DNA of 64,000 nt. Source: Plasmopara viticola. Its lineage: Eukaryota; Oomycota; Peronosporomycetes; Peronosporales; Peronosporaceae. The first letter of the stretch is position 1; the number at the start of each line of letters is the position of its first letter. The notes under the pieces were generated by a model that saw nothing but the letters and a program-made list of their open reading frames with translations, made no database searches and was not told the DNA's origin. This document shows, in pieces, positions 44,301 through 56,000 of this stretch. A program made the position numbers and the translations under genes. The stretch lies in the NCBI GenBank assembly GCA_001695595.3, contig MBPM02000057.1, forward strand, positions 434,001 through 498,000. Reading direction: 5' to 3'.

Positions 44301-46715
44301 TGGATACGCCTGACCGCGATAAGCCCGATTCATACGAAGCAGAGCTGATGACCGAACATTTGGAATATACCGAAAAAGCAAACATGACTGCAGATACGTC
44401 GCTTGACGAAGAAGCAAAAAGAACTGAAAATAATCCCCCGTATGTCGCGCGACAAAGACTCGCATTGCAAACTTTAAATGCTCGCTTTCCATTATGTGTC
44501 GTGGCAAGTTTTTCACATACTTCAACACATCCATACCACGACCATTGTCCAGCGTGCAAAGAATGAAGTACGCGCGACACTCAGCCTCAAATGGACTTAA
44601 GAAAGCTGGATTGCCAATCTTGTGGCTCTCATCGTAAAGTTCATTTAGCGATTTAAGCGTCTGCCCAAGCTGCTCCATGTTTTGTTGGGCCACAAAACTT
44701 GGTGTCTCAATAAGTTCATGCTCACTTAACACGTGATATCGTGCGATACGCTCATGAACGTCAAACACAATAGGATGCACTCTACCTCCCGCACCGCGAT
44801 AATTCTGCAAGACAAAATCTTTGCGTATCATACGAAAGCGGTCCCAGCAAAAATTGTATAATTCAATAGGCTCTGGCACTCGAGGCGTTTGAAAACGAGG
44901 ATCCAATCCACACTGATCCAAATCCATAATTGCTTGTTCAATATACAATTGTGTACGCCGAAGAACGCCTGGAGGCCGAATTTCCTCCGGAATATCTAGC
45001 TTGTGATCCGCTGAACTTCTTTGAAAACGCTTGATGATCATATCACGCTCGGTACCTGGCCGATCAGGAAAGGCTTTTTCGAAAATACTTAGCTCATCCA
45101 CCCGAATGTGCAGCTCCCGTTCTGCTGGACTGCACATGTCAGCACAACGGCCATCCAAGTTTGTAGCAGCTGACAGCTCAGCCTTGCTACTCTCATCATT
45201 GAGCGAAGACACGGCAGACGGCATAAGAATTGGAGGATTGTCTTCATCACTCGTATTTGGCTCTTTTTTCTGATGTCGACTTTGCCGACGTTTTCCATAC
45301 TTTTCTCTCGTTGAGTTTGATGCAAGCGCCTTTGATCCTTTATGCACATCTTCGAAGACTGGAACTTTAGAGCTATTATAAGATTGACCATGTTTTCTTT
45401 TCTCACGGAATTTTTTTTCATTCGACCCCATTCCAAATCCTTCAGCAAATTTTGCTTTTCCAAGTGGTGGTTTTTTTGCGCTAGAAGTTCGCGCATCAAA
45501 GGACGCCGCTTTCATGTCTGATGTCATAACTAAAGCCTCAGAGTTGGATAATGGCTTTGATTGTCGTCGGTTAGTACCAAATGCGGTAGCTGTGACCGCA
45601 TCATTAGACATAGAAGATTTTCCAAAAGACGAAGACGAAAAGCTTGTTTCACCTGCTCCGCGGCCAAAAGTAGTGAGAAAAGCTTGTCCGTTTGTACTTC
45701 CATCATTGCTAGCTGTAGATGCAAACGGATTGTCGACGTGTACGAAGGACATCGTAGGAGAAAAGGACTTTTTCTTTCGAACTTGAAGCCCCGAACTCTG
45801 GTTGCCAAATAATGTAGCTGGTAACGACAATGGCGACGGCGTTTCAAAATTACCATGTTCAAATCCACTTGAGTCGCATGAGAAAGTACCTGGTCCATGC
45901 TTTGACGCACCAAAGGCTGCTTGCCCTCTTTTAAACCCTTTATCAAAAGAATCTTTTGTTGATCCAACAAACGAATCCGATTTGTTCCCACCATAGCCTT
46001 GATTAGCAGACTTTCCATTACTGCTCGAAGCAAATCCAAACGTTGTATTGAAACGTGCCGACGAAGTATAAGGCTGCACATTGTTGTCGAAAGTTGTCGA
46101 TCCAAAGGACTTGTTAGCGTTGGTGTGCGTCCATGTCATGTTGTTGCTTGCCTGATCCGTTAAATTCGCGTTGTTTGATGCATTGCCGGTTCCTCCTGAC
46201 AAAAGTATAGGTGCTTTCGCGATACCACCGGGCGGCAAAGGCGGCTGATTGTTAAATCTGGTCCCTGGAACGCCCATCATACCGTCTGGAGGGAGCGGCG
46301 ACTGGGTATTGAAACCGAGATTTTGTCCGAACGTTGTCTTCACGACTGAAGCATGACTTTCAATTTGGAATGGATTTATAGTCATCGATCCTGAACAGGC
46401 GAACGCACTGATCAATACCTGAAGACTCACAAACTGGTCGCAAGAGACGAGAGCGCTTGACGTCCTCCAAAGGAGCTGCTCGTCCACCTGCGCTGACCAC
46501 ACTAGCATACGAGAAATTCATGATCACTAGCTTTTTCGTACCTTGATTCTGACCGAAGGGGTTACCGCCTTGTGCCCCAAAGCTTTCAAAGCCGCCGTTT
46601 CGATCTACAAAAGATATAAAGAGAACGTGTAAGCAGAGACCTTTACAGCCGCTGCAATAACAGAAGCATCAAGGAAAAATTGAGATTTAAAGTGCTCACT
46701 GCTGGAGCTGAACAT
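41391..46715 (-). CDS. SAC3: SAC3/GANP-type mRNA export factor with FG-rich N-terminus
   Basis: Six exons on the minus strand: 46715-46700, 46604-46542, 46487-46449, 46390-44153, 44075-44003 and 43920-41391, for 1652 aa in one frame. The SAC3 domain (residues about 450-790) opens with DGRCADMCSPAERELH and includes VHERIARYH and RAYFILCTLDNG. In yeast and animals it scaffolds the TREX-2 complex that brings transcribed genes and mRNPs to nuclear pores. The first 400 residues carry scattered FG motifs (TFGQNLGF, FGFASSSNG) like a nucleoporin, as in animal GANP. Residues about 890-1090 form a long Lys/Glu/Arg/Gln coiled coil, and the rest resembles the GANP C-terminal region only in general features. 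The splice between exons 3 and 4 is the least certain (58-nt intron; a GTGAGT donor 18 nt further on would create a stop). Confidence 0.88.
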
Positions 46716-47097
46716 CGCGACGTCGTCGAGGAGCTTCGCACGCTGCCGAGAAGCTTAGCGCGGGCCAGAGCACGCTCTGAACTTAGCTATACCTTTTTTG
46801 GGCGGTACGGTACCGCTGGCCGAAAATAAGGTAGTACACCTTATGTCGGATTTAATGATGTTACCCGAACGTAATCCCTAATCACGATCTGATTGGGTGC
46901 TTCATTTATATAGTGAGGCCAAGATTGTTGGAGGACTGGCGTGCCGTGAACCACCGGTTCTCTCAGTCGCCAACGCTGTTAAGCCAAGTTCCAAATTACC
47001 CGCAACTTTTTCGCTGAAGGTATATTCGCGGCGTTTGCGCCAAGATGGTGCTAAACAAAACTTACCTTCTATTCTCTGTGTTCAATCTAGTTAGAAG
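46716..47097. promoter_or_regulatory. Divergent promoter region between SAC3 and eL13
   Basis: 382 bp between the two start codons. It contains two perfect short inverted repeats: GCGGTAC-G-GTACCGC at 46802-46816 and ATAAGGT-AGTAC-ACCTTAT at 46826-46844. A pyrimidine-rich stretch (CTTACCTTCTATTCTC) lies just before the eL13 start, as common in ribosomal-protein promoters. The inverted repeats are candidate transcription-factor sites, not proven ones. Confidence 0.5.
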
Positions 47098-47996
47098 ATG
47101 GTGAAGCACAACAATGTCATCCCTAATGGCCATTTCCACAAGTATTGGGAGTCCCGAATCAAGACTTGGTTTGACCAGGTATGGAACACTCTATTTCTCT
47201 TTCATCCATAAGCCAGCCAGTCAGCAATTAGCTGTTGCACAACATGCGTCTGCACCCTTCTTCTCGAAAGTGGCACGTTCACAGGTCTACTTGACGTGTC
47301 CCCACCAAGAGAAATACCGATAGTAGATCCTGACACACTAATGAGCACGTCGATCAAAACTTAATTTACAAGACCATAAGCTATGCATGCTAATAGCTGT
47401 CTGGCTGGCTACCTTACCAAGCGAGACGATAATCTGATTGTAATGCTACACTTGTACAGGCTGCTAAGAAGAAGACCCGTCGTTTAAGACGTAAGGCCAA
47501 GGCTGCTGCCATTGCTCCACGTCCGGCCGCTGGTCTATTGCGCCCTGCAGTGCACTGCCCCACGATTAAATACGGCTCTAAGGTCCGTGCTGGCAAGGGT
47601 TTCACCCTTGAGGAGTTGAAGGAAGCTGGTATAAACCGCAAGCAGGCCATTAGCATTGGCATTGCCGTTGACTTTCGCCGTACCAACAAGTCGGTTGAAT
47701 CGCTTCAAGCTAACGTGCACCGTTTAAAGGCCTACAAGGCTAAACTTGTGGTATTCCCGCGCAAGAGTAACAAGCCGAAGAACGGTGATGCCGCTCCTGA
47801 AGATGTAATGAATGCTGTGCAACATACTGGCCCGATCCTTCCGATCACCCGCTCGAGCGTTAAGTCGATCACGGCTGTGATCACGCCCGAGATGAAGGAG
47901 AAGAGCGTCTTTACGCAACTTCGTGTGGCTCGCGCTGATAAACGCATCTTTGGAAAGCAGGCCAAGCGTCTAGCGGACAAGAAGGAGAAAAAGTAA
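47098..47996 (+). CDS. RPL13: 60S ribosomal protein eL13
   Basis: Exons 47098-47178 and 47460-47996 give 205 aa, the family's normal length. The protein is a structural component of the large ribosomal subunit. Exon 1 encodes [20 protein letters not shown] and ends WFDQ; exon 2 starts [20 protein letters not shown], and both are near-invariant in eukaryotic eL13. Later landmarks are [20 protein letters not shown] and [12 protein letters not shown]. The 281-nt intron near the 5' end is by far the longest in the window, whereas others are mostly 42-95 nt; first introns of ribosomal-protein genes are often long and regulatory. Confidence 0.97.
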
Positions 47997-50900
47997 GTGG
48001 TATTTACGGCGACAATTGCTTGCCCCCCGTTTGAGTCAGGAGGGACAGCACTCCTTAGGTCAGTTGCGGAAACTTGGAACAATACATCGTGCAACAGAAA
48101 AGAAGTGTTTATATTCTTGAATTTGCATAGCATTTTAGCTTGATGTATAAGTGAGTTGCTGTAATAATAATAATAATCGCATTACACCATATAGCCAAGG
48201 AATGCAATGCACAATGTGCATTAAGTATCGAGCCACAAAAGCAACCTCTGATCTTGGTGAACAGTAGCTGTGTAAACAAACTTAATTTTTTGTTGATAGC
48301 TGCCATCTAATCCATCGTGATAATATGTGCGCTACTTTGAAAGTCTTTTCTGACATTTTGTAAGAAATTTGATATATGCATTTATTAATAGATTGACTAT
48401 TGGGATCAAGTCTGACCGCCAAAATTCGCGATATCGTATCAGAAGATTTATGCAAGACTTAAAAAATTATAGTGGCTATCGTGCACCAGTGGCAGCTAAA
48501 GCAAACGATATTTTTTGATATAGAACAGAGCGTTTTCAGACCGTTCGTCACGGGTTAAGCCACAGCTCCTTCAGAATTTTTTGTGACGTAATCACACAGC
48601 ACCTTGCACAGAAAGGCGTTGTCCGCTCAACAACCGCTCACCATTTTACTTATCGACCTAAGCACTCTAAAGAACTGGTTGATACAATGTCCATCCTGTT
48701 TTGGTCCGACTGATATTTTTGACTATGCACTTGATCCGTTTCGATCAAGTCAAATTTATTAGTCGAACCAAAACCCAATCGGTATTTATACCATTCTGTT
48801 ATGCAAAATGTTTTAAATACCGAGTGGGTACACCATTATTTTTTTCTTTGAGGGAGGTCAGCTATATGCAGCATACTAATACATTCACCCCCACTAAAAC
48901 TTGAATTACATCCAATAGAAGAGGGATGATTGCTATCCACCACTTTTGACTTTTGATACGCGTACATGTTTCGCTAAGTGGAAGATCTGAAGGACATGAC
49001 TCTTGGATGGACCACGATGACGACACCGGGGCGTCAATGCTCAATTGTGGCGACACAAATACTAAACGAAGAGTCTAGTTAAGACCGTCGATCTTGCCAA
49101 GGATCAAACAGCGACGTATAGCGCTCATCAAGCAGTGCAAGTTGTCTTAAATGGGGAGGGTCTGAAGTAAACAAGCCGCTTTATGGCGATAGCGATCGGC
49201 TATATGTCATAATTAAGAAAAACATTGATACGGTCGACGGCAAGGTAAGCCTGGAAATTTTTCTATCAGTGGATGTTCTGCTTGAGGTGGACGAGGTGTC
49301 CTTGGAAAAACTTTAAGATGCTATTTGAGCGACAGCATAGCTGAGTTAGTGCATTTCGAAGTTAGAAAGAGCTTAAGTTTATTGGTCTATCGGACCTGTT
49401 ATTTTCTTAATCAAGGTACATCGGGATGTTAACTCTCGAATCCCGCATTCGACTTTACCATCATCAGCACGTTTTCTCCCAATCGAAGATGATCGACGTG
49501 TGCAAAAGAAACATTTTTTTGTTGAATGTAGTATTTATGGCTTGGTCTTGCCTAAGTGTATGTGTGGTTCTACCCGGCAGTCTCCAGGCGTTAAAAGACT
49601 ACACCAATGAGCTATTACTCTTCCTTAAAAGGATGGCTGCTTCCAAGCTTACAATCTGGTTGGCATTGTTTTTCGACTTCCTTTTTTTTTTTCACTGAGA
49701 ATATTATTTAAAGACCTTAGCGATCAATTTGGGCAGTTCCCCTCTTCACAAAAGACCTAGGCGCCTGATGTCTGTCTATTCAAATAAAACAAATATGTAT
49801 TCTGGAATTCCAAGAATTAAGAACAACCTTTAGCTTAATGGGTGCTCAATCCAGAAAGAGATTTTGAATGCTCTACTTTAAAAGATTTCGTGAAAAGCCA
49901 GCTATCTCTGAATTTGATTATCCTTTCACTCCTCACCACAAAATGTCTCCATACTTTGCCACATATGTGAGTTCGATCCTCCTAGTAATTATACCTATTT
50001 TTCAGTCTGTTAGTAGTTAGATCACTCAACGGGTCTTATTTATGTAACTGATAAACTTTTAAAACCTGATTTTTTAACGCCTACCTTATTAATTTATGCT
50101 TGGTATAAAAATGAACTTGCTGGCAAAAGGTGTACTGCTAATCTTTTTTTGAGATACAACTCTCTGTCTTTTTTACATGTAAATAGCCGGTAGTACATGA
50201 CGTGCTACATCTGCTTCATCGGGCTACAGAACTCGCAATATGATCGTACATGTCTCATATGCAGCGTAATTGGTCCAATACGAGGACCCCGTTATTATCA
50301 AATTGTGATCGCTAACCCCTTCTCGACTGCGGATGAGTGATCTTCGAACCCATACCGACGGTGCGGCTCCTCTCGCACACTGATATCGCCGAAGCATCAA
50401 TAAGTACTGAAGATATTACAGAATGTACTACATCTGGTTTTGTCGCTTAGCGAAAAGTGACAATGTCACGTTATCGCGTTGGTGAGCTCGTAAAGCATTT
50501 GCATTTGGCTGACTTTGTCGACAGTAAAGCACAAACGCAATAACCCATTGCTTCCCATGTCCACGAGGACAGGCCATTATTTGCAATTATAACACAGCTG
50601 TCTTAATTAATAGCAAGTCAGGCTTGCAAATACTATCGGCATTGTAAAGCATGAACCTGTTTGGGTCTGAGCCCTGTCGACATTCACTTTCTCTTTGAGG
50701 CTCAACAGCACTCAGTTCTCTTTAAGCAGACCGCCCTGCGCCGTTTTGCGCTTCACGTGAGCTTGCTAGATGATTGGCTTGTCTCCCTGAGCGTAAGTGC
50801 GCTTGGCGCAAGCCACCACCGATGCAATTGTCTGGTATCACCACAGATTGGGCACTATACGACACCCCACCTATCTTCACCTCAGGATCATTATTGAGAT

Positions 50901-53096
50901 CTATCGGGGCCGGACCGCACGATAAGTCCTAGCTCTGCGAGCTGTGCTGTCTATAAACTACTTTTGGCAATAATCATCACTTTCACGCCTCGCCGGATAT
51001 GCAAGGAGTAACTTCGACTGAGCGGCCCCGTGCGCAGTCCGTACATTCTAATGGTAAGTGCCATATCTTCTGAGAGAAGGTTGCTGACTATCAAAGCCAA
51101 CAATATTCGTAATTTCTTGACAAAGTTCATTGAACTCTTCTTACCCCATCAGGTCACAAGATAGTATGATTTTATAATAAGCACGTAATTATCTGGCAAA
51201 AGAAATCGCGTTAGCTGACAATTTAGCTTACACCAGAGGAGGGACACCGTGTGTTGCGTGTAAGTGCTATTCCGCAGAGATTTAAAATGACCAGAGACGC
51301 TATCTGCCGATCCGCTCGTAATAATGTGGACATTATGTTTCTCTGAGACAAGGCAGGAAATTGTTTCCATTTTTTTGTTCTAAGGTATACACCCTTGCCG
51401 CTAGTGTCTTTACATAGTGCGAGGTAGCTTTAGGCTTAGGCATCATCGACGTCTCATCTTCTTTGTGTAACAAATTATTTTCACAACTAGACCACGTATC
51501 CAGATGCGCGTTGATTGCATCAAATGCTCGCATAATCAAACCTTTATTTTTTTCGGGCCAAGCAAGACAAAATATATCTATAAGAAGTAAGTGTATTGCC
51601 CCATCCTCACTGGAGCCAATTTTAGCATCTAAGGAGTACTTTGACTTCAAGTGCCACCAAGAGCAGCGAAAGTGCTATTGTTATTTGCTTTAAAAAAACA
51701 AATAAGCACCCAAGACCAAGTCCTCATAACTCCTTTTTATCCAAAATGTGGTTGTTACGGTTCATCAGTAAAAGACCTTTAAAAGCTGAATTTTTGGAAA
51801 TTCCGAATACAAAAAAGTGTTATACAAAAAGACAGACATCAGGCGCTAAGGTCTTTTGACAAGAGTAAACACTTCAGAATGATCGCTAAGATTTCTAAAT
51901 AATAGTTTAAGCGGAAAAGGTTTAAAAAAATAATGGTAACCAGTAGGTAGGCTTGGAAGCCTTGATTAGTATTTTCACTATTATGCATGAAGCAGTGGTC
52001 GATAGACGTTCTGGCTTTCTGATAACTTCACACTACTAAGGACTGCCTTCTTTCAAAGTAGATTCACATGACGTATGCCACACAATATGGTAATTTCAAC
52101 TTACTGCTAAGTTCGCGTAGCCTTGCTTAAATGACTTATCCTTGCCTCTAGTTTTTCCATACTTCTGAGAGTGCGGCTTCTACCAGCGTAACTTTACAGC
52201 TCTTAGATAAGGCAAAAATAGTCCATCGGGATTTGATACCTTCTAAGTACTATATTATACGGTAATGAATTGCAGCGAGCCTGTTTGTGGCTATACTAGC
52301 GGTTTAAATGCTCATTCTATCATTGCTCTCCGCACTTTAGACAGGTGAGTGCGGGGCGATTCTTACATTAAGACCACTCATGAGTAACATATTTAAGAGG
52401 TAGAAAACCTCCTTGGTTTATGAACATATTCATGATATCATCGACTCCCTTGCTTGTAGGCAAACAGCATGGGCGCTGGGAGAGCTCAAAGCTCGCCGAA
52501 AAGAGTGACGCTATCGGCTATTGCTTCATGTGCTTCCATACCACAAAATAGTCGGATATAGGGTTCACATATAAGTGCCCAGCATTTGGCTCGGCCTTCC
52601 AGACAAGAAAGCGCCAGCGATATTTTAATCAGAGCCGCTTGGTGACCACCTTTGCCTCTTTAATCGACAAGGGAAGGTCCTGGCTTTTCTTTCCTTTAAG
52701 ACGGGAAATCTTGGCCTAGACGGCCAGGATCCCACAATAGGCACTACCGTCGGGGTACCGGAGCCTGGACACCTCTCGATTCCCTCGAAAGCCAAACGAT
52801 ATAAACATTGGTCGGCAAAGCTATATCCTTCACTTCTATATTCAGTAGAAGCTATTCGTGCACCATTTTTTTAGCTCGTTTTGGTGGGCCGCCAGCTTTT
52901 ACCACTGAAGCTCGGCTTTATGTAATGGCCTGTTTATAGGCAAACATCAAGCTTCTGTCGTGTAAGTGTCCAGCATGTATTGGTGTTAAATTCTTCTAAT
53001 CGTTTCTGGCAAATCTTATAATCCAATTTATTTTTGCTGCAGATACGACAAAATATGGCTGTCAAATCATTATTCGAAGGTCGAACCACTTTTTAG
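47997..53096. other. Gene-poor, AT-rich stretch
   Basis: No supportable gene in 5.1 kb. It holds T- and A-rich runs and short frames only. The segment near 52455-52520 (TAGGCAAACAGCATGGGCGC and following) resembles 39245-39300, and 52935-52985 shares pieces with 52560-52600, so decayed members of a dispersed repeat are present. The 14-mer from the ends of the 36.9-39.2 kb element occurs at 50468-50481. Confidence 0.5.
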
Positions 53097-56000
53097 ATGT
53101 CTAAGGTTATAGAAATCATAAAAATTAAAATTTCTGAAACCGTGACTTATACATATTTTGAGCATTGCACGATGACTCAAGGAAACGAATTTCATGGGGC
53201 ACATGCGTCACGATGTCTCAAAAATGAGTATTGGGACTCCGTATCATACTTAGACAGTGCCTTCCACCATGAATATATGCGCCTACGACTGAAAAAAGGA
53301 GAATTTGTGTATCTCAAAGACTCGCGTTTAACGCGCGAATTAGACGAGTTTTGCGACGTGGACACTATGCTTACACCTAGAGACCCAGTAATATTATTAG
53401 GTGAAAGTGGCATTGGAAAAAGTGCCTTCTTGGCCAATTGGATTCAACGCCGTCGTAAAATGTTTTCAGACTGCCAGTCTCCGTATCCCGAGTTTATTTT
53501 CTCGCATGTAGTGGGAAGCTCGCGGCAGTCTTGTCTTGTATCCAACTTACTTGAACGTATTTTGCGTGAGATCAAGGAGCATTTTGAGCTTAATAAAGAA
53601 ATTCCGGACGCAGAAGAACGATTAAGTTGGCAACTTCCTCGTTTCTTGGAAGCTGCATCAAAAAAAGGACGCGTCATTCTCGTAGTTGATGGACTTCATC
53701 GACTACGTACTGATAACGGGGATGGTATTTTGAAATGGCTTCCGCTTACATTCCCTCCAAATATTCGCCTTATTTTCACGGGGACACTAAATTGCTCGAC
53801 AACTAAGTTGTTTCGAGTTGTAACTCCGAGCGGTGGAGCAGCTCACACGATAGTCCGTGACGATGGAGGTGGAAGTGTCGAGAGCGACATAGGAAGCGAT
53901 TGCCACAAACGATCCAGTCTTAACTCACAGATGATGGAACGAATTAAAATAGAGGCCGGTCGACGAAACTGGAAGCTTGTCCACTTTTCATCACTTGTAG
54001 AGGACGACCGCAAACACATACTAGAATTATTTTTATCGAAGACAAGTGATCAAGTCACGCATTTGTCAAAGACATCAGGACTGCAACTAGTTGACGCTCA
54101 GCAACGTGCTATCATCAGCTTACCTATGAGCACCAGTCCGCAATTCTTGAAAATCTTTCTTGTTTGTTTGTTGTGGGCTGTGAAAGAGGGACTTAATACG
54201 CACGCTCTATGTGAGAGCTGGTTAGAGGTAAGAAGCATAGCTCAGTTGTTAACACTTGTTCTTGGAAGTATGGAGTCTGGCTATGCACTTGATCATTTAT
54301 CCACCGCTGACGCTATAAATTATTCGGTAAATTCTGGCAACAATGATGAAAAAACTTCCGCGACGGCAAATTCCGTGTTGGTTTACGCCAAGCAATCAGT
54401 AGATTATGCAAATGAAGGGCGAAGAGTACACTTATCCACGGCTACGAACTCTTTGAATGCTGTTGCACCGCTAAAAGAACTGCTGGGTCGAGCTTTGTGT
54501 CTTTTGTACACTAGTCGTCACGGTCTATTGCTGAACGAGCTCCGCTTTATCCTGAATGCCGTGGTAGCAGAGGCACAGGGTATACGTCGCTCACAAGGAT
54601 ACTATAAGGATGATGAAGCCGTTAGATTTGGTCGCACAACAATTCCGAAACAAGAGAAGCTGACAGCCTTTTCCGAGGAGCAATGGCAAGCCTTGTTACG
54701 GGCTCTGCGCACACTAAGTGTGCTGTTTGTACGAGGTGTCGTTGTAATACCTATGTGCGACGACATTTTACGCGATGTCGTATGGTTTCGGTACATAGGC
54801 AATGAACACGTTGAGCGACAATATCACCAATGGTTAATTCGATTTTTCCGTTTTCATCCTACCACTTTCCGTCGAGTCGAAGAGCTGCCCTGGCATTATA
54901 AACGTTGCTATCAGTGGGATGCGCTGCGCCAAGTGTTAATCGATTTACCAATGTTTCAGCTATTGTACACAACTAGCCATAAAGTCGAGCTTTTTGATTA
55001 CTGGAATTTGCTTACTGATGGTCCATTGCTCAATCATAGCGCAGCTACTAATATGTCTGACTCACCCGTGTACGTGATGCCTTTCGATATCGTTAAAGAA
55101 TACGGAAAAAGTATCGATAACTGGTATCACAGTGCCCACCCCACAACTAAATTGTTTACGTCAATGGTGCAGCTCGTCACGCGCTTTATGTACGACTTTT
55201 GCCTGTCATCTCTGCGTCCTATGCCTCAACTTGTTCACTCTCCTCTCGACCTTAAGCAACTTTACTTAGACGGTTTCCTTTTCGTAAAAAACTTGCCACA
55301 TGCACTTACAGTCAGTGGTCTTGCTGAGGAATCTGCATTGACGTCAGCGCTCACGGCCTCTTCAACCTTTGGAAGCATGCCAGCAATGAAGTGTACGCCG
55401 ACCGCTTTATCCGCGCTATATGCAGCATTGGACAACTTTCCTCCACCAGTGCACACTACAAGCGTTGGAATTTCGAGATCGTCTAGTGTGGACGGTGACG
55501 CAAGTAAAAGCTGTCAATTTTATTATTATCAGCGGTGGATTTGGATTCAATTTCCGTGGCTTGCACTTGGGTGTAATATAAGTATTCGAGATGCGGACGC
55601 GCAGACAAACAATATTAGTAATCGCAACAACAAGATTGATCTTCTTAAAACACCAACATTATTGCCGACCACTCTATCAAAGTCTTTGCTTTCTTTTAAT
55701 GTATCTCACGGATCACCTGGAGATGAAAAATACAAAAAATCCAGGCGTTACGCTGGTAGTAGTGACATTGGTTCAGTGAAGACTATGACACAGACTTCGT
55801 CGCAGCAACTTGTGCAAACGAGTCTCTTTCAAACGCAATCACATGGTGTCAAAAAGAGTACTTTTGACCCTACTACGCGGCGTTCTCGAGACGCGACGAC
55901 AGAATTTCAGCCCGCGTCATTGAAAAAGTCGAGTGTCTTGTTGACATCGACCTCGAAATCGCTCCCTGATCAAACATTAGATGTCATATCTTCCGAAAAT

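Noticed and set aside
44186..44566. 126-codon plus-strand frame inside SAC3
   Set aside because: Lies wholly opposite the SAC3 domain with no independent motif.
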